A stretch of 64,000 nucleotides of DNA from Pontederia crassipes (taxonomy: Eukaryota > Streptophyta > Magnoliopsida > Commelinales > Pontederiaceae). A program made the translations under genes and the position numbers. The notes beneath the pieces were generated by a model, which saw only the letters and a list, made by a program, of their open reading frames with translations, was not told the DNA's origin and did not search any database. Positions 10,954 to 23,679 of the stretch are shown here, piece after piece (the first letter of the stretch is position 1; each line of letters begins with the position of its first letter). The stretch is taken from assembly GCA_030549335.1 (NCBI GenBank), contig CM060190.1, positions 73,174,118 through 73,238,117 on the forward strand, read 5' to 3'.

Positions 10954-11049
10954 ATCTGAGGGTATTTAAGCAGTGTAGTGTTTGCAATTAGATGCGCAAC
11001 TGACTCCAAGAGATTCTGGGATGGACCTTCCACAACTTCTCTTACGATC

Positions 11050-11930
11050 CTGTATCATCAACATGGCAAGATTAATCATCAGTTTCACGTAATTAAAGTG
11101 GATAAACAATAGAAAACTGCAAATAGTCCAATTTAGTTCAAAATGCACCATCATGTTTGATAATGCAATTATTCAGTTGGTGATATGCTTGAAAAATTGA
11201 ATTTCGGGTATTTTAAGCTGCTAATTCTCACCAATATCTTTTGCATAGATATATCAAAAGCAACAAGAAATCATTGGATGCCACTTAAGAAAACTATCAA
11301 ACAAGTATACAAGTATGCTGAAAATCGACCTATCAAGTTTGCATCAATTTGCAGACTCAAATCTGAATATACATGAATCTAAATGCCTTATTGAGGATCC
11401 AATCCATTGGGTTAAACATGAATGTTCATTGACCTACTAACTTCTATTGACTAAGTGTCTCACTAGATTCATTCTGATGCAATTACCTTACAAACAGATA
11501 ACAGTAACATTTGTTTTAGGGTCTGAAACTCTAAAGTGCAAAAAAGAAATAAACCAGATGCAGGAGATGCAGGCTTCCTTGATCTTCTAACATGGAAATA
11601 TGTTTCGTAATGTCATTACTATCTGCATCTATGATAAAAAGGTTGGAAAGGTGTACCGCAATTATTATCACAACTAAAACCTACACAAGTTGAAAACTAC
11701 AATGTCAATTCGTTGACTCCATCCTTCTTTTTTTTCTCAACTGAATCCTTTCCAAATGAAACTTATCACTTCAGCTTCAGCAGTTTGAATCAGATGCCTC
11801 AAACCAAAAGTTACTGTCCATTAGGAATCACGATCCACTATTTTGCCAATTGTGAAAAGTGAAAAGTAGCCTAGACTTCCTGGGCCTTCTGCCAGATTGT
11901 GGAGCACCACTATGATCATTCTAATCATGA
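11050..11930. other. Probable intron/flank of the dihydroneopterin aldolase remnant
   Basis: AT-rich sequence upstream of the surviving aldolase exon. I searched it for the earlier exon by eye and found none. No other gene is supported. Confidence 0.5.
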
Positions 11931-11939
11931 TGGCAAGAG

Positions 11940-14900
11940 CATTTCAGATATCATTCTAATCATTTTGCTTCAATCGTTGATAGTGCAACACACTTCTGTA
12001 ACTTAGATTGTCATGAGACTGCTGCTCCTGCGAATGTCATCAAGTAACCAGAAGTTGACTTTCGACTATCAATATCTCCTGTCATGTCAGAGTCAGTAAA
12101 TTCTTCTAACACTGGCTCAGCATTTCCGAAATATAAGCATATCTTAGACGTGCCTCGAAGATATCTGAGAACCTACTTGACTGCATCACAATGCTCTCTA
12201 TCAGGATTTGATACGAATCGACTCAGTACACCAATTGCATATGCTATGTCTGGTCTTGTGCAAACCATTGCATACATCAGATTGCCAACTGCAGATGCGT
12301 ATGAGACGTTCTTCATCTTCTGCTTCTCGATTTTGTTTCTCGGGCACTGTCTAGAACTCAACTTGAAGTGACCTGTAAGTGGCGATGTAACTGCCTTTGC
12401 GTTCTTCATGTTGAACCTCTTCAAGACTTTATCGATGTACGTTTCTTGGGATAACCATAGCTTGCGCTGCTCTCGGTCACGGGTGATCCTCATGCCAAAG
12501 ATATTCTTTGCTGCACCTAGGTCTTTCATGAAGAAGCATTGACTCAGCTCCTGCTTTAATCTGTCAATCTTGCTTTTATCCCGACCTACAATAAGCATGT
12601 CATCAACATATAACAACAGGATAATAAAGTCATCATGTGAAAAATATTTCACGAAGACACAATGATCTGATCTGGTCTTATTGTATCATTGCTGCGTCAT
12701 GAACGACTCAAACTTCTTGTACCACTGACGAGGTGCATGTTTGAGTCCATATAAGTTTTTCTACAATTTACACATTAGGTTTTCTTTTCCTTTCTCTTGG
12801 AAACCCTCTGGCTGTTCCATGTAAATCTCTTCTTCCAAGTCACCATGGAGAAAAAACTGTCTTGACGTCTAACTGTTGAATTTCTAGGTCCTTGGTAGCA
12901 GCTAATCCAAGAACCACTCGAATTGATGACATTTTGACCACTGGTGAGAATATCTCATCAAAATCAATTCCCTTTTTCTGACTGAACCCCTTGACAACTA
13001 GCCTTGCCTTATATCTTGGGTGTGTATTATTCTCTTCACTTTTCAGTCGAAACACTCACTTATTCTTGAATGCCCTCTTTTCTTTAGGAAACTTCACCAG
13101 TTTGTAAGTGTTGTTCTCATGTAGAGATTGCATTTTGTCCTGCATAGCTTTCATCCACTCATCCTTCTGCTCATGTGACAAGACTTCTTGATAACATACT
13201 GGTTCTCCCCCTTTAGTTAATAACACGTACTCAGTCGGGGAATACCGCTTTGACTCTTGTCTTTGTCTGTTCGATCTTCTCAATTGAGGTTCTTGCACTG
13301 ATGCATCATGTTCGACATGTGGCTCATCATCACTGTGTTGACTATCCAAAGGTATATCTGAATTATATGAGCTGCTCTCACTGCTACTGTCATCTTGATC
13401 AGCTTCTGAAACAATGTCATCTTCTGTCGGTGCGTCAACTGAACTCGGTTCAGCTAGATAATCAGTGAAGCTAGTTGGCTCTTTGTCCTTCGACAGATCT
13501 TCAATTGTTTGGTGTTCCATGAATACAACATCTCTGCTTCTGATAACCTTCCTGTTAGCAGGATCCCAGAGTCTGTAGCCAAATTCTTCACTTCCATATC
13601 CGAGGAAGATGCATTCTTTCGATTTGCTGTCAAGTTTTGACCGCTCATCACTGGGGACGTGAACAAAAGCTCTACAGCCGAACACTCTGAGATGCTTATA
13701 TGAAACATCCTTCCCTCACCAGACTTTCAGAGGTATGTCACCATCCAGAGGTACTGATGGTGAGTGGTTGATCAGTTCGACTACAGTCATCATTGCTTCA
13801 CCACAAATTCCTTCGATAGTTTGGCATGTAGAAACATACATCTGACGCGTTCCTCAATTGTTCTGTTCATTCTCTCAGCAACACTGTTTTGCTGAGGAGT
13901 TTTGGGAACTGTCTTCTCAAGCTTGATGCCATAGATGTTGCAGTATTCTTCAAAAGGTCCTCTGTATTCACCGACATTGTCTGTCTGAATACATTTGAGC
14001 TTCTTGCGAGTTTCTCTTTCGACTTTGGCATGAAACTTCTTGAACTCTGCTAACACCTGATTTTTGTGTGCTATAGGAAAAGACCCAACTCTTCTAGAAT
14101 GATCATCAATAAATGTAACAAAATAAAGTGCACCACCTAGAGTTTTATCCTTCATATAGCAAACATCAGTATGCACCAAATCAAGTACGTGTGAACTTCT
14201 AAACGAAGAAGTTTTATTAAATGTAACTCTAGTCTGTTTACCAGTCAAACAATGAACACATACGTCAAGTGAAGTATCTTTCATACTTGGTAGCAGATTT
14301 CGTTGAGTTAATATCTGAAGTCCTTTCTCATCTATGTGACCAAGCCGCTTGTGCCATAACTCAAATAAACATGACATCTCTTGAGTCATGTTTATCTCCT
14401 CGGTGCAATGTTGTGCTTCAGTCTTGTAGAGTATACCATCTTTGTTTCCTTTCGCCAGTAGGAGTGAACCTCGTTTGAGTTTCCACACTCCCCCTTTGAA
14501 GTTGTTCTTATAGCCATCATCGTCTAATTTTTCAACTGAAATTAGGTTGAGATGGATCTCTGGTACATGCCTCACATCTTTGAGCACAATCTTGCATCCG
14601 ATATTGATCTTTAATTGAATGTCTCTGACGCCAGCAATTTGGGACTCCGACTTGTTCCCCATCTTTACTGACCCGAATGCTCTCTCTCTGTATGTTGAGA
14701 ATACATCTCTGCGAGGGGTAACATGGAATGAAGCTGCAGTGTCTAAAATCCAAACTGAATCTTGACTCACAACATTGACACCATCTTCTTCCTCTTCTTG
14801 AGTAAGAAAGTATACATTATCTGATGTAGCTACTGCAACGTTGTTTTCACCACTGTCCTTCTTCTCCTTTTCAGCATCTTCAGACCCTTCATGTGACTGT

Positions 14901-15694
14901 TCACGCTTTAATTTTCTGCACTCCTTCTTGAAGTGTCCTGGCTTGCCATAATGATAACATGTGACTTCTTTCTTGGACTTCGACTTGCCTCTTGACCTTG
15001 ATCTATCGTGGTTGTGAGAGTTTCTCTGTTTGTTTCTCCCACGATCTTCCACGATGAATGCCTCTGATTTATTGTTGAGATTCTGCTCTTGTCTTCTCGT
15101 TTCTTCATTGAACAAACTATCCTTGATAGTTTCTAAAGATAGTTGTCCACCTGGAGCAGAGTTGTTCAGAGAGATAACGAACGTTTCCCAACTATCAGGT
15201 AAAGAACTCAGTAGTAGTAGTGCTTGGATCTCATCTTCAAACACAATTTTCATTGAGGACAACTTGTTAATTAATTCCTGAAAACTGTCAAGATGTTCTA
15301 CAACAGAATGACCATCCTTGTACTTCAGGTTAACAAGTTTCTTCATCAATAACACCTTATTCTGCGACGATTTGTGCTCATACATTTCTTGCAATTTTTT
15401 TCACACTTCGTCGAGTTCATCAATATTTGCGATATGATGAAACATCTTATCGTCGATCCATTATCGGATTTGCATGACTGTCTTGGTCTTAATCCTCCTT
15501 CACTTTTTATCATTCATGTCCTCGGGCTTTGCAGCATCACCTTCAATTGGATCATAAAGGTCTCTGCAATTTAAGTAATCCTTCATCCGAGGCTTCCAGA
15601 TAGAATAATTTGTTCCTGTGAGCACAGACATCCGACTAGGGGCATTATTGTCCTCCATTATAATGTGCACTTCCTGACCAGGCTCTGATATCAT
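11940..15694 (-). pseudogene. Truncated Ty1/copia gag-pol remnant
   Basis: Decayed copia coding region on the minus strand. Gag begins MEDNNAPSRMSVLTG near 15660. Open segments follow: 15500-15757 and 13790-15394 (gag, zinc knuckle with Tyr for its second Cys, protease DTAASFHV, integrase), 13056-13685, 12840-13055 (start of reverse transcriptase) and 12173-12652 (reverse transcriptase with YVDDMLI). Stops and frame breaks separate them. Homology fades within RNase H near 11950, and no 3' LTR follows, so the 3' end is lost. It is a different family from the young element at 5890. A primer-site-like TGATATCAGAGCC (minus strand) lies about 15680-15692. It probably landed in or beside the aldolase gene before the younger element. 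Confidence 0.9.
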
Positions 15695-16415
15695 TGTTGG
15701 AAAAATGACTGAACTGATAGTTACGGAATTATCTTCTTTTTCCCTTTTAATGCGCACAATAATAATGGGATGATGACAATAATATAGCGGAATTAAATCA
15801 GACCAAAGACACAGAGATTTGACGTGAAAAATTCCTCAACATGAGAAAAAAAATCACGGGAGCAAAAAAATCTTCCACTATGAAATAATAGTAGGTTACA
15901 AAATATCTTATCTGAACTACGCAGAGGATTACAATAATAATTTCAAGAATTAATCTTGAATGCCATAGAATAAAAGTCTCTCGAAATTGAGGATAGAAGT
16001 CATAACGATCTCACCGGAATATAAGAAATAGATGAGAAGGCTGCTGAGAAATAATGCCTAAAGTTTCGTCGAGAATGGATAAGAACTCGTTCCCGAAACG
16101 AACTTCGAATTTTCTCTCTCTTCTCTCTCGGTGGAAACGATATTCTGCTGTGTGGCTTCGTTGTGCCGCGCTATGCCAAGGGATGGTCTCTTCCTTTTAT
16201 AGCTTCATGTCCGAACAAGTTTGTATAGGATTATTTCCTTCTTCAATTCTGATTGCACCTCAACTCCTATTGGTTCCAAACCAATTCAATTTGTTTCCTT
16301 CGTTTCCAACTTCACGTCGATTTTCCTTTTCTACTCCAATTCGTTTTTCTACTACAAGTTGATGTCAGGCGCATATGCAAGAAACCGCCCAACACTTTTG
16401 GTATAGTGTTTTACA
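15695..16415 (-). repeat. Probable 5' LTR of the truncated copia element
   Basis: It starts TGTTGGAAAA directly after the primer-binding-like site. A plausible end is TTTTACA at 16409-16415, giving about 721 bp with TG...CA ends. The outer boundary is a guess because no second LTR survives for comparison. Confidence 0.55.
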
Positions 16416-16659
16416 ATATTATTTTGACGACTACCATCATGAACGAATAAAATAATATAATTCAAAATATTTCATTTATGTCGAGTCATAATACACGTTG
16501 AGAATTGAAAACATGAGAGGAGTTGTCCGCTCTCATATGTAAAGATCTGCTTCTACCTGTGAATTCACATTGATTTTTAACCCCCTTGTGATGCAAACAA
16601 TTGTAAAACAAACAATTTTTTTTTATTATCATGGAGTGCTAAATTAACAAAGTGCTTAG

Positions 16660-19600
16660 TTATGCTGTTGTATCTTCTCTGAGGGGCTGTGACTCCTTGT
16701 GATGGCTGTCAATTGGCAAGTACTGGGACATAATTGCCATGATCTCTGAGTCCATGTATCTCTGTAAAAGGGAAAGATGATACGTGTCAACAACATAACA
16801 ATGCAGCTACCGTGGTCTAATGTTCAAATTCAGGTTATTAAACATTACCCGAAGCCTATATTTGTAGAATATATAGCCTGATACCCCAGCACCAATCACA
16901 CATGACAGCACTAAAAATGCCATGATCAATCCAAATGGAGACACATTCTTGGCTGCTGTAAGATGCAGAAAAAGACAGCTATATATGAACACTGCTAATG
17001 TCATAAACATGGGAAACAACAAGCTCTTGATTTGTCCACAAAAAGAAGAAAAGGGAAACTACTCAATACTCATGTTGTATAAGATATGGATCCTGAGAAT
17101 TTGTGCTCACCAATGCATGTATCCTCGCCCTTCACGTACAAGAGGTTACCTTTGCATTTGCAGTCATATCCTCCCCATGTGTTGTTACAAGAACACTCAG
17201 GACAGTTGCATGCAAGCTTTTCCTTGCATTCATCGACATCTGGTAAATTTTGTTGAAACAAACGACAGGTATTATATAACTCCAGCAGTGAGGTCTTAGA
17301 AATCTGACAAATGCCAAAGGAACGTACCTTCACATTTGTAACCATCACCATAGAATCCATAAGGGCAATGACACCCACTCGATTCTGAATCCTGTTTTGC
17401 AGCAAGACAAAAGAAAAATAACAAAAACTTGTGAGCTACAAATCTTATGTGCACAAATTGAAATAAGGAACACCAGCCATTGTGAAAGACAGTACTGAGC
17501 AAGCAGAAAAAGTTTGTCCATCAATTGTTTCAGACCAGCATCCCCCATTATCAATTGCACATCTTCCTTGTCCAACAGCTAGAATTCACCAAAAATGTCA
17601 ATTAGGCAATCTGGTAACAGTAGTTAGGCTTGAGATATGTTTCCCGTCAGTCTGGTGATGGATGTTTACCTGTACATGTCGTGTATCCATCTCCTCGATA
17701 CTGAACATTGTTAACTGCAGGGCACTCACAGATTCTTCCTCTGAAGGTGTCCTAAACATGGAAATATTCTAGTTAATGTTAATCAAGTTCAAGAAATTTT
17801 ATGGAAAATTATTCAGGAGCTTCCACACAAATAATGAAAAAAAACCTTGCAAGCTGTGATATTTAGTCTTGTATTCTGCCAACAGCCCCCATTTGAGTTT
17901 GCACATTCGTTAGTTTGAATATCTAATCAAACAAAACATTACAGATCCTGTACGGAACATGAAGCGTAGTTGTTGAAAAAATAAGTGATAACAGACCTTT
18001 GTTCAAACAAACAGAAGGTTCAGTAGTCTCCTTATAGCCAGCGCATATGGCCTTCAGAACAGCATTGCTCTCCAATTTCCCTTTACAATTAAAATTTCAA
18101 CTCATCAGGCTGTAGCACATATGCTCCTAAAGACATATTTGGAGACTAATGATTTCGTGCTCCACTGGAAGCCACAGATTGTTTTCTGAAGATTCAAGAA
18201 CAAAGAATTCACTTTGCTTAAGATTATTTATTTTTCTATTTAAAAGTATGATATTTAGTTAAAATTTATGTTATGTGATCATTAGATGACAGTTTGAGGC
18301 CGCCTTGTGATGATTAGATCTGAAATTCTTCAAGTTGAAGTTTCTGTCATTTGAATTAGTTGGTTCAACAACATATACAATAAAAAAAAGATTGATGAAG
18401 GGACTTTGTGGCAAACCTCGATATTGAACTTTGTTTATAATAAGAGTGGGCAAGATAGTTACATCTCCACGAGTGCTGCGGCCAAACTGTAATAGTATAT
18501 AACAAGAAGAAATCGTAACTTCACATGTGATCATAAAGGTTTTCAGTTTCAACAACTGTGTCAAGCTCAAGGTTAGGAAATCGTCTGGGGTAAATTTTAC
18601 AAAATAGAACATCTTTACAGTTTTTAGTACCTGGAGTTCTTGTTCCCTTTTCAGTACACCATTCTCGGCATCAGCTTCGGGGTCACCCATGCATTTTGAA
18701 ATCGTATCCGTGGGAAGACCTGTTAGCATTCATAATCAATCATCAGCATGTACTAAAAATTTTTAACTAAGTACATTTACTTACTAAGTGACCTGATAAC
18801 ATCTTCAGCACACTGCTTGCTGTAGTGTTTTTCCTTCATTGAACATCTGATGTGATAGTCTGTAACAAAATTCCACCAAACCCATGGCCTTCCGCTTTCG
18901 TTCGCCACTCTATGCACGCAAAGCTGCCTTAGGTTCTCTATCACAACATCTCTCCCGTCGTACCCTTGGCCCAAGACTAGTTCGGGGTCCGGCGAGCAGT
19001 ATCTGCCATTGTTGATGCACTGAAGTTTACATTGCTGGCTATGAATGAAGGCTTCTGGGCAAGACCAGGTGACGTAATGCGGCGTGAACTTGGTGAATCC
19101 TCCTTGCTCAAGGAGCTGGCCGTGGCCTTTGAAGTTCTTAACAAAGTTCACCTGATCTTCACAGCGAGCCCCACACTCGTCGTTGCTGTTAGTCCAGAAC
19201 TCGTATTCGACACGATCATCGGGGTGAGGCACGGATTCTCGCCAGTCTAGCTTTACCATGACTTCTTCGCCGGTGTCCCTGGCTAATGCATTTTTCAGGG
19301 CCTCGCCGAAGCCTCTGCGTATGAGCGCTGAGGGAATAGTGATCTTTTCCACATAGTCTGTGTCCTGGCCCTCTTCAGGGCTGTTCATGGTCAATAAAGA
19401 TTCATCATAGGTGTCAGCAATTAGAACTGCAGCGGCACCAGCTTGCTGCCCATTCCATGCCTTGAGAGCAAAGTGGCAATCTGGAGCAGGTGGAAGAGAG
19501 GATTAGTGCTTTATGGTGGGTGATCCTCCTGAGATAATCTTTGCATAGAATCGAAGTTTTTTAGAATTGTGACTTAAAAGTTGCACGGCACAAGAGAACA

Positions 19601-20211
19601 AGGATGAGTTCCTACCCTCACAGACCAAAACTCACCTACAAAATCGTCTGTCTGAGAACAGAAATCTACAAAACTTTTATGCAGATAGATCAATATTAAA
19701 AGAATCACCATTAGCAAATAGTTTTCATGGATAGAGTACGTCTTAGGTAAAGTGTCACAAGAAAGCGAAAGCTTGATACTTGTGAGACATATATACTTGT
19801 CCATACACCATGTTTACGCAAGTCAGAATGCAAACATTTCGAAAGCAAAACGTGCAAGAAACAGAAAGGAATCCAAAGAGGCATGAAAGAAACAGTCGTG
19901 GCGTTATTTCATCAATCACCTCCGCGGTCGAGAAGCAGAACCACCGGTCTGCTGGACTTGGACTTGAACTTGGCACTAAAAGCACCACAGCCGGTGCTCC
20001 GCCTGTGGGGGTACATAACAACACCGGTCAAGGCCCCTCCGTAATCCGGCAGGCCGAAGTCCGCTATGGCGGCATCATGCCGTCCGGTAAGACGTTCCAG
20101 CGAGACCACCGTGACGCTGTTCTTCTCCACTATGAATCGGCCGGAAGCCGAGCTTACGGCCACCATCAGAAGAATCGAGAAGGTTGCGAGCCTTCCGCAG
20201 GGGCTCGCCAT
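16660..20211 (-). CDS. VSR: Vacuolar sorting receptor (BP80/VSR family), 12 exons, complete
   Basis: Exons: 19920-20211, 18785-19480, 18631-18719, 18417-18486, 17997-18080, 17846-17922, 17670-17751, 17496-17578, 17328-17391, 17111-17239, 16849-16955, 16660-16761. Phases agree throughout and total 624 residues, the usual VSR size. In order: signal peptide (1-24, [20 protein letters not shown]), protease-associated domain from RFIVEKNSV, a VSR-specific central domain ([19 protein letters not shown]), Cys-rich EGF-like repeats ([32 protein letters not shown]), one membrane helix ([20 protein letters not shown]), and a short cytosolic tail. The tail holds a YXXPhi sorting motif (YLPI) at the position where many VSRs have YMPL. 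The receptor binds vacuolar sorting signals of soluble cargo in the Golgi or TGN and delivers it to prevacuolar compartments. The start ATG is chosen because it heads the signal peptide. Closest subclass not resolved. Confidence 0.96.
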
Positions 20212-20375
20212 CGTTCCCTTGGACACTTCGCAAGATTGAAACCTCCGTCCCTACCACAATGATCCCGTATATATTGCTGCAATATGGTTGGAATTATGGC
20301 GTCCTTGGTTGTGTTATGGGAGAAAATGACAGGGGAAGGTGCTAAGGGAAGAAGGGCAGTTGGAAGTGGCAACGG

Positions 20376-20385
20376 CTATATATAG
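20376..20385 (-). promoter_or_regulatory. Putative TATA box of VSR
   Basis: CTATATATAG (self-complementary) lies about 165 bp upstream of the VSR start codon, a plausible distance allowing for a 5' UTR of about 130 bp. Confidence 0.5.
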
Positions 20386-22143
20386 TTGAGAAGCTACTGG
20401 TTCGACAAGTATACTCCCACTCTTTTCACCATAGCATTTCTCTATTCCAATTTATAATTATTTATTTTCAGTTATATATAATAAGACCACTCAAAAAAAT
20501 ATTACTATCACTGATCCATCTTATTCCATGAGACAGGAACAAAAATGCTCACAAGAAATTATAATAATCTTTTTTTGTAGTAATAATAATGTTACTCAAT
20601 AGCAAAAGATTTTATAGTGACACCAAGTATCCCCACTCATAAAAAAAATATAAATCATATTAAAAAATTTCTTAAATGGAATAAATCAAGCATTATAATA
20701 AATTGTAAACCATTGTGCCAAAAAGAATTAAGAATACATCCTGTAAATTCTAAAGGTATAAAATGGGAAGAAATAGAATAAAATATGCAACAAGATTATT
20801 TCTTTCGATGTTGGCCTTGATATCGGTTAATTCATTACTTTATTGTTACAAGAACACTACCATTCGCAAGCTCAATGGTGACAAGTAGGCTGTGATAATT
20901 TCACATATGGAGGTCATTTCTATACTGTGTGCTCCCACTGTCTAAGAAGACCATATACTGATATAAAGGTGAAAGAAACCTTATATATAATGAAATAACG
21001 AATATATAGATATATCAACAGCAACATGATGCACATATTTGATCCCAAACAGTATATTATTCGGTAATTATGATCTAATGGTAATGGTATTTTCGACATT
21101 TCCGTGGTCAACTTTTGGTAAGAAGCCTGCCCACGGTGACTTTGCTTAACCGGATAAAGCTTCATTAAAGAGCTGGGGCACTATGCTTTCTTTCCTTCTT
21201 GACTCTGGGGTTGGGTCAGTCTTCCTCTTGTTGACCGAGGTCAACAGAAAGGCAGAAAATTCCACTGTGGCGTCTGACGAATTAACTTCTTTCAATATCA
21301 ATATCACTATATTATTCTGAATTCATAGTTTACTCTCACTTTAAATTTTAAATATTATAGTTAATTTTGATTGACATAAAAAAACAATTCAGCTGCTTTT
21401 ATTTATAAACTGAAGATTTTTTGGTACCTTAATATAGTCATAGGATGAATTTAAAATTGAACGAGTGAAATTATAATTCACAGTATCCACAAATATCTAA
21501 TCTTTTTTCAAAATTACCTTGCCATCACCTACAAGAGTTTTATTGGTTGTAAGAAAATTTAAAGATCAAAGAATAAAAAAATCTAATAATCCCAAAAATA
21601 TTAGATCATAGAGACCCTAAGGCAACGTAAAAAGAAAAAAAATACTCATCTTAATAGCAAACTTACTGCATCTTTAAGGTTACGTATATTGATAAAGTTC
21701 ACTGGCGATTGAATTAATTCCGCAGACCAAATTCATAAAAGATAAAGAACTATAAAAAAAAATTCCTATTGCACATGCTCAGAAATGTCAAAAGACCATG
21801 ACTAACTCCACCCCTACTTGTTTGGTCAATTAAAGTTTACTGACCATTCATACGCAAGGCAACTGCCTAAAAAAAATGACCTTGAATTCTGAAAATTCAT
21901 AAACAAAACTGTTTGCATCCCAAGAGTCAAATATAAAAACATATTCAAAAGCACACTTGATCAACTCTGAGAGCTTAACAAAAAATGGTAACAACCACCC
22001 ATTCATTCTCATATTCTTCCTCCTAATTCCTAAGTTGATGTTATCAGCGTACAACATTCCACATTAATAACAGTAAAGACTGGTCAAAGGCTGATAGTGT
22101 AAGGCTGTAAGCCAAGATCAAAGTAGGTTCCCTGACCTAACAA
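20386..22143. other. AT-rich intergenic region
   Basis: Between the VSR promoter and the 3' end of the LLPH-like gene. Only short shadow ORFs are present. I see no gene, RNA or recognisable element. Confidence 0.5.
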
Positions 22144-23429
22144 TTATATTTTGCGCTTCCTGAATTTCTTCCCTTTGCCTTTACCAAATTTCTTACCCTT
22201 CTTCAGCTTTAGCTTCTTCTTTTTCCCAACACCACCAATCGGCCTTAACAGATCTGACTGACTACCAGTAGAATTTCCTCCATCAGCCATTTCAACATCT
22301 GTTTGACAGTGGAACATGTGTCACAAGCAAGACATAAAAAAAAGATGGAAAGAAATAAAAAAAAACGATGTTCCATCCATCTAACTCTCACAAAAAACAA
22401 TATGATTCGAATACTTCAACTTAGCCTAAAGGTTGAGAGAGATGTGACTGACTAAATGTTTAGTAATACTACAATCAGATCTTTTATGATGAAAGATCAT
22501 ATTGGCAAATAATTTCTAACTTCTTAAGCACAATATCTTTTAGGACAGAAGACCATATTGGCAAACAATTTGTAACTTCTTAAACATGGCAATACTTGAT
22601 GACTATTCTTAACAAATCTTACAAGACTATTCACACACACACCATAAACGTAAGTGCATCCCAGAAAGAAAAAAGATGCATATTTAAGACAGATACCCCA
22701 TGCACATTAAGCACCAAGTCGATCTACATTTTCAATTGAATTAAAGTGTTAGTTGAAGATATGTAATGGACACATATTTAAGACAAAGTATACACTGGAC
22801 AAACATTAGTGACTAAGGTATCAATCAAGATGAATTTGTAAAAATCATGAAAACAAATACATCACAAAATAAAACATAACATGACTCCTCACAATCTTAT
22901 CCTACATAGCTTTAGAAATTCAAAAATCTAGCATTCATTAGTAAAGTAGACAATTAAAAGTGTTCATAACACTTAAAAATTAATAATAGTAATGGCACAA
23001 AATCTTGAGTTCTAATGTCCAGTAGAAACGACATTAACAACATCTTGGAGCACAAAACCGCATTCATTGTTTTCTTTTTTCCTCTTCTAAATGCCAAGTA
23101 GGTATTAAATCTTTGATTCGAAAAATTCATAACAAGTGATGACATAGCAAAGAAATAGTGAAAGTCCAGTATTGGCACCAGCAAGTTTAAATTCGCAATC
23201 TAATAAGGAAATCAAGTTTTAATTCACCCATAGCAGCGGAAGACCCAGCGGCGGTGTCGTCAGCATCGTCGGCGGTCATGGGGACTTTGACGGGGACCTT
23301 GGGGGCAGCGATCGCCGCCTCTTGGGCGGCGAGTTTGGCCGCCTCTTTCTTCTCATAGAAGGGCTCCGCGATCTCCCTGCGAATCGTCCTCAACCTCTTC
23401 TTCCTCTTCGATCTCATGGACTTCGCCAT
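22144..23429 (-). CDS. Small lysine/arginine-rich protein, LLPH (learning-associated protein)-like
   Basis: Two exons: 23228-23429 and 22144-22298, joined in phase 1, giving 118 residues. The N-terminus MAKSMRSKRKKRLRTIRREI followed by EPFYEKKEAAKLA matches the conserved start of the LLPH/LAPS18-like family. The C-terminus is extremely basic (KKKKLKLKKGKKFGKGKGKK), typical of nuclear or nucleolar proteins. The middle is Ala/Asp-rich. In animals LLPH is a small nucleolar RNA-binding protein linked to ribosome biogenesis; the plant role is not established, so nucleolar function is inference. The intron is about 930 bp. It is divergently arranged with plastid FBPase, 250 bp between start codons. 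Confidence 0.85.
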
Positions 23430-23679
23430 TATCGCTCTCTGAAGTCTGAACTCGAAATTGGAGGGATTTGGGGGCTTTAGGGTTTCACGAAGTACAGAGA
23501 GCTCATTCTTATACCAATGACGTTTTCAACGATAAACGGTATAGATCGCATCGAACGGAACGTGAACGGTCCATAATGTATACGCATAGAAGATTGCGTG
23601 CACAAAACCGTACGAGAACTCGCGCGCAATCCATCATTTCGGAATCCTTTTCCCCAATTTTTGTTGGGTCACAAAACCG
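23430..23679. promoter_or_regulatory. Shared divergent promoter, LLPH-like / plastid FBPase
   Basis: 250 bp separate two start codons on opposite strands. The interval must hold both 5' UTRs and core promoters. No clear TATA box is visible on either strand, which fits a bidirectional, dispersed-start promoter. Shared regulation is inference. Confidence 0.55.

Larger units (their letters stand above)
5782..11049 (-). pseudogene. FOLB: 7,8-dihydroneopterin aldolase, 3' exon split by a copia insertion; 5' exon(s) not found
   Basis: On the minus strand 10954-11049 follows a splice acceptor and reads IVREVVEGPSQNLLESVAHL and on to KYPQ. It resumes at 5884 across the transposon with SAVRVKVGKPHVAVPGTIDY and ends in a stop at 5782-5784. 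These are the C-terminal motifs of plant dihydroneopterin aldolase, including the lysine of VGKP. The enzyme converts 7,8-dihydroneopterin to 6-hydroxymethyl-dihydropterin in folate synthesis. A retrotransposon at 5890-10953 interrupts the coding sequence, with CAGAT (coding strand) duplicated on each side. The expected upstream exon with the HGFHG region was not found anywhere between 11050 and the VSR gene, where another copia remnant lies. The locus cannot make the enzyme unless spliced in an unexpected way. Identification is firm; whether the gene was already dead before the insertion is unknown. Confidence 0.88.

Noticed and set aside
19810..20262. 150-codon plus-strand ORF
   Set aside because: Antisense shadow of the GC-rich first exon of VSR.
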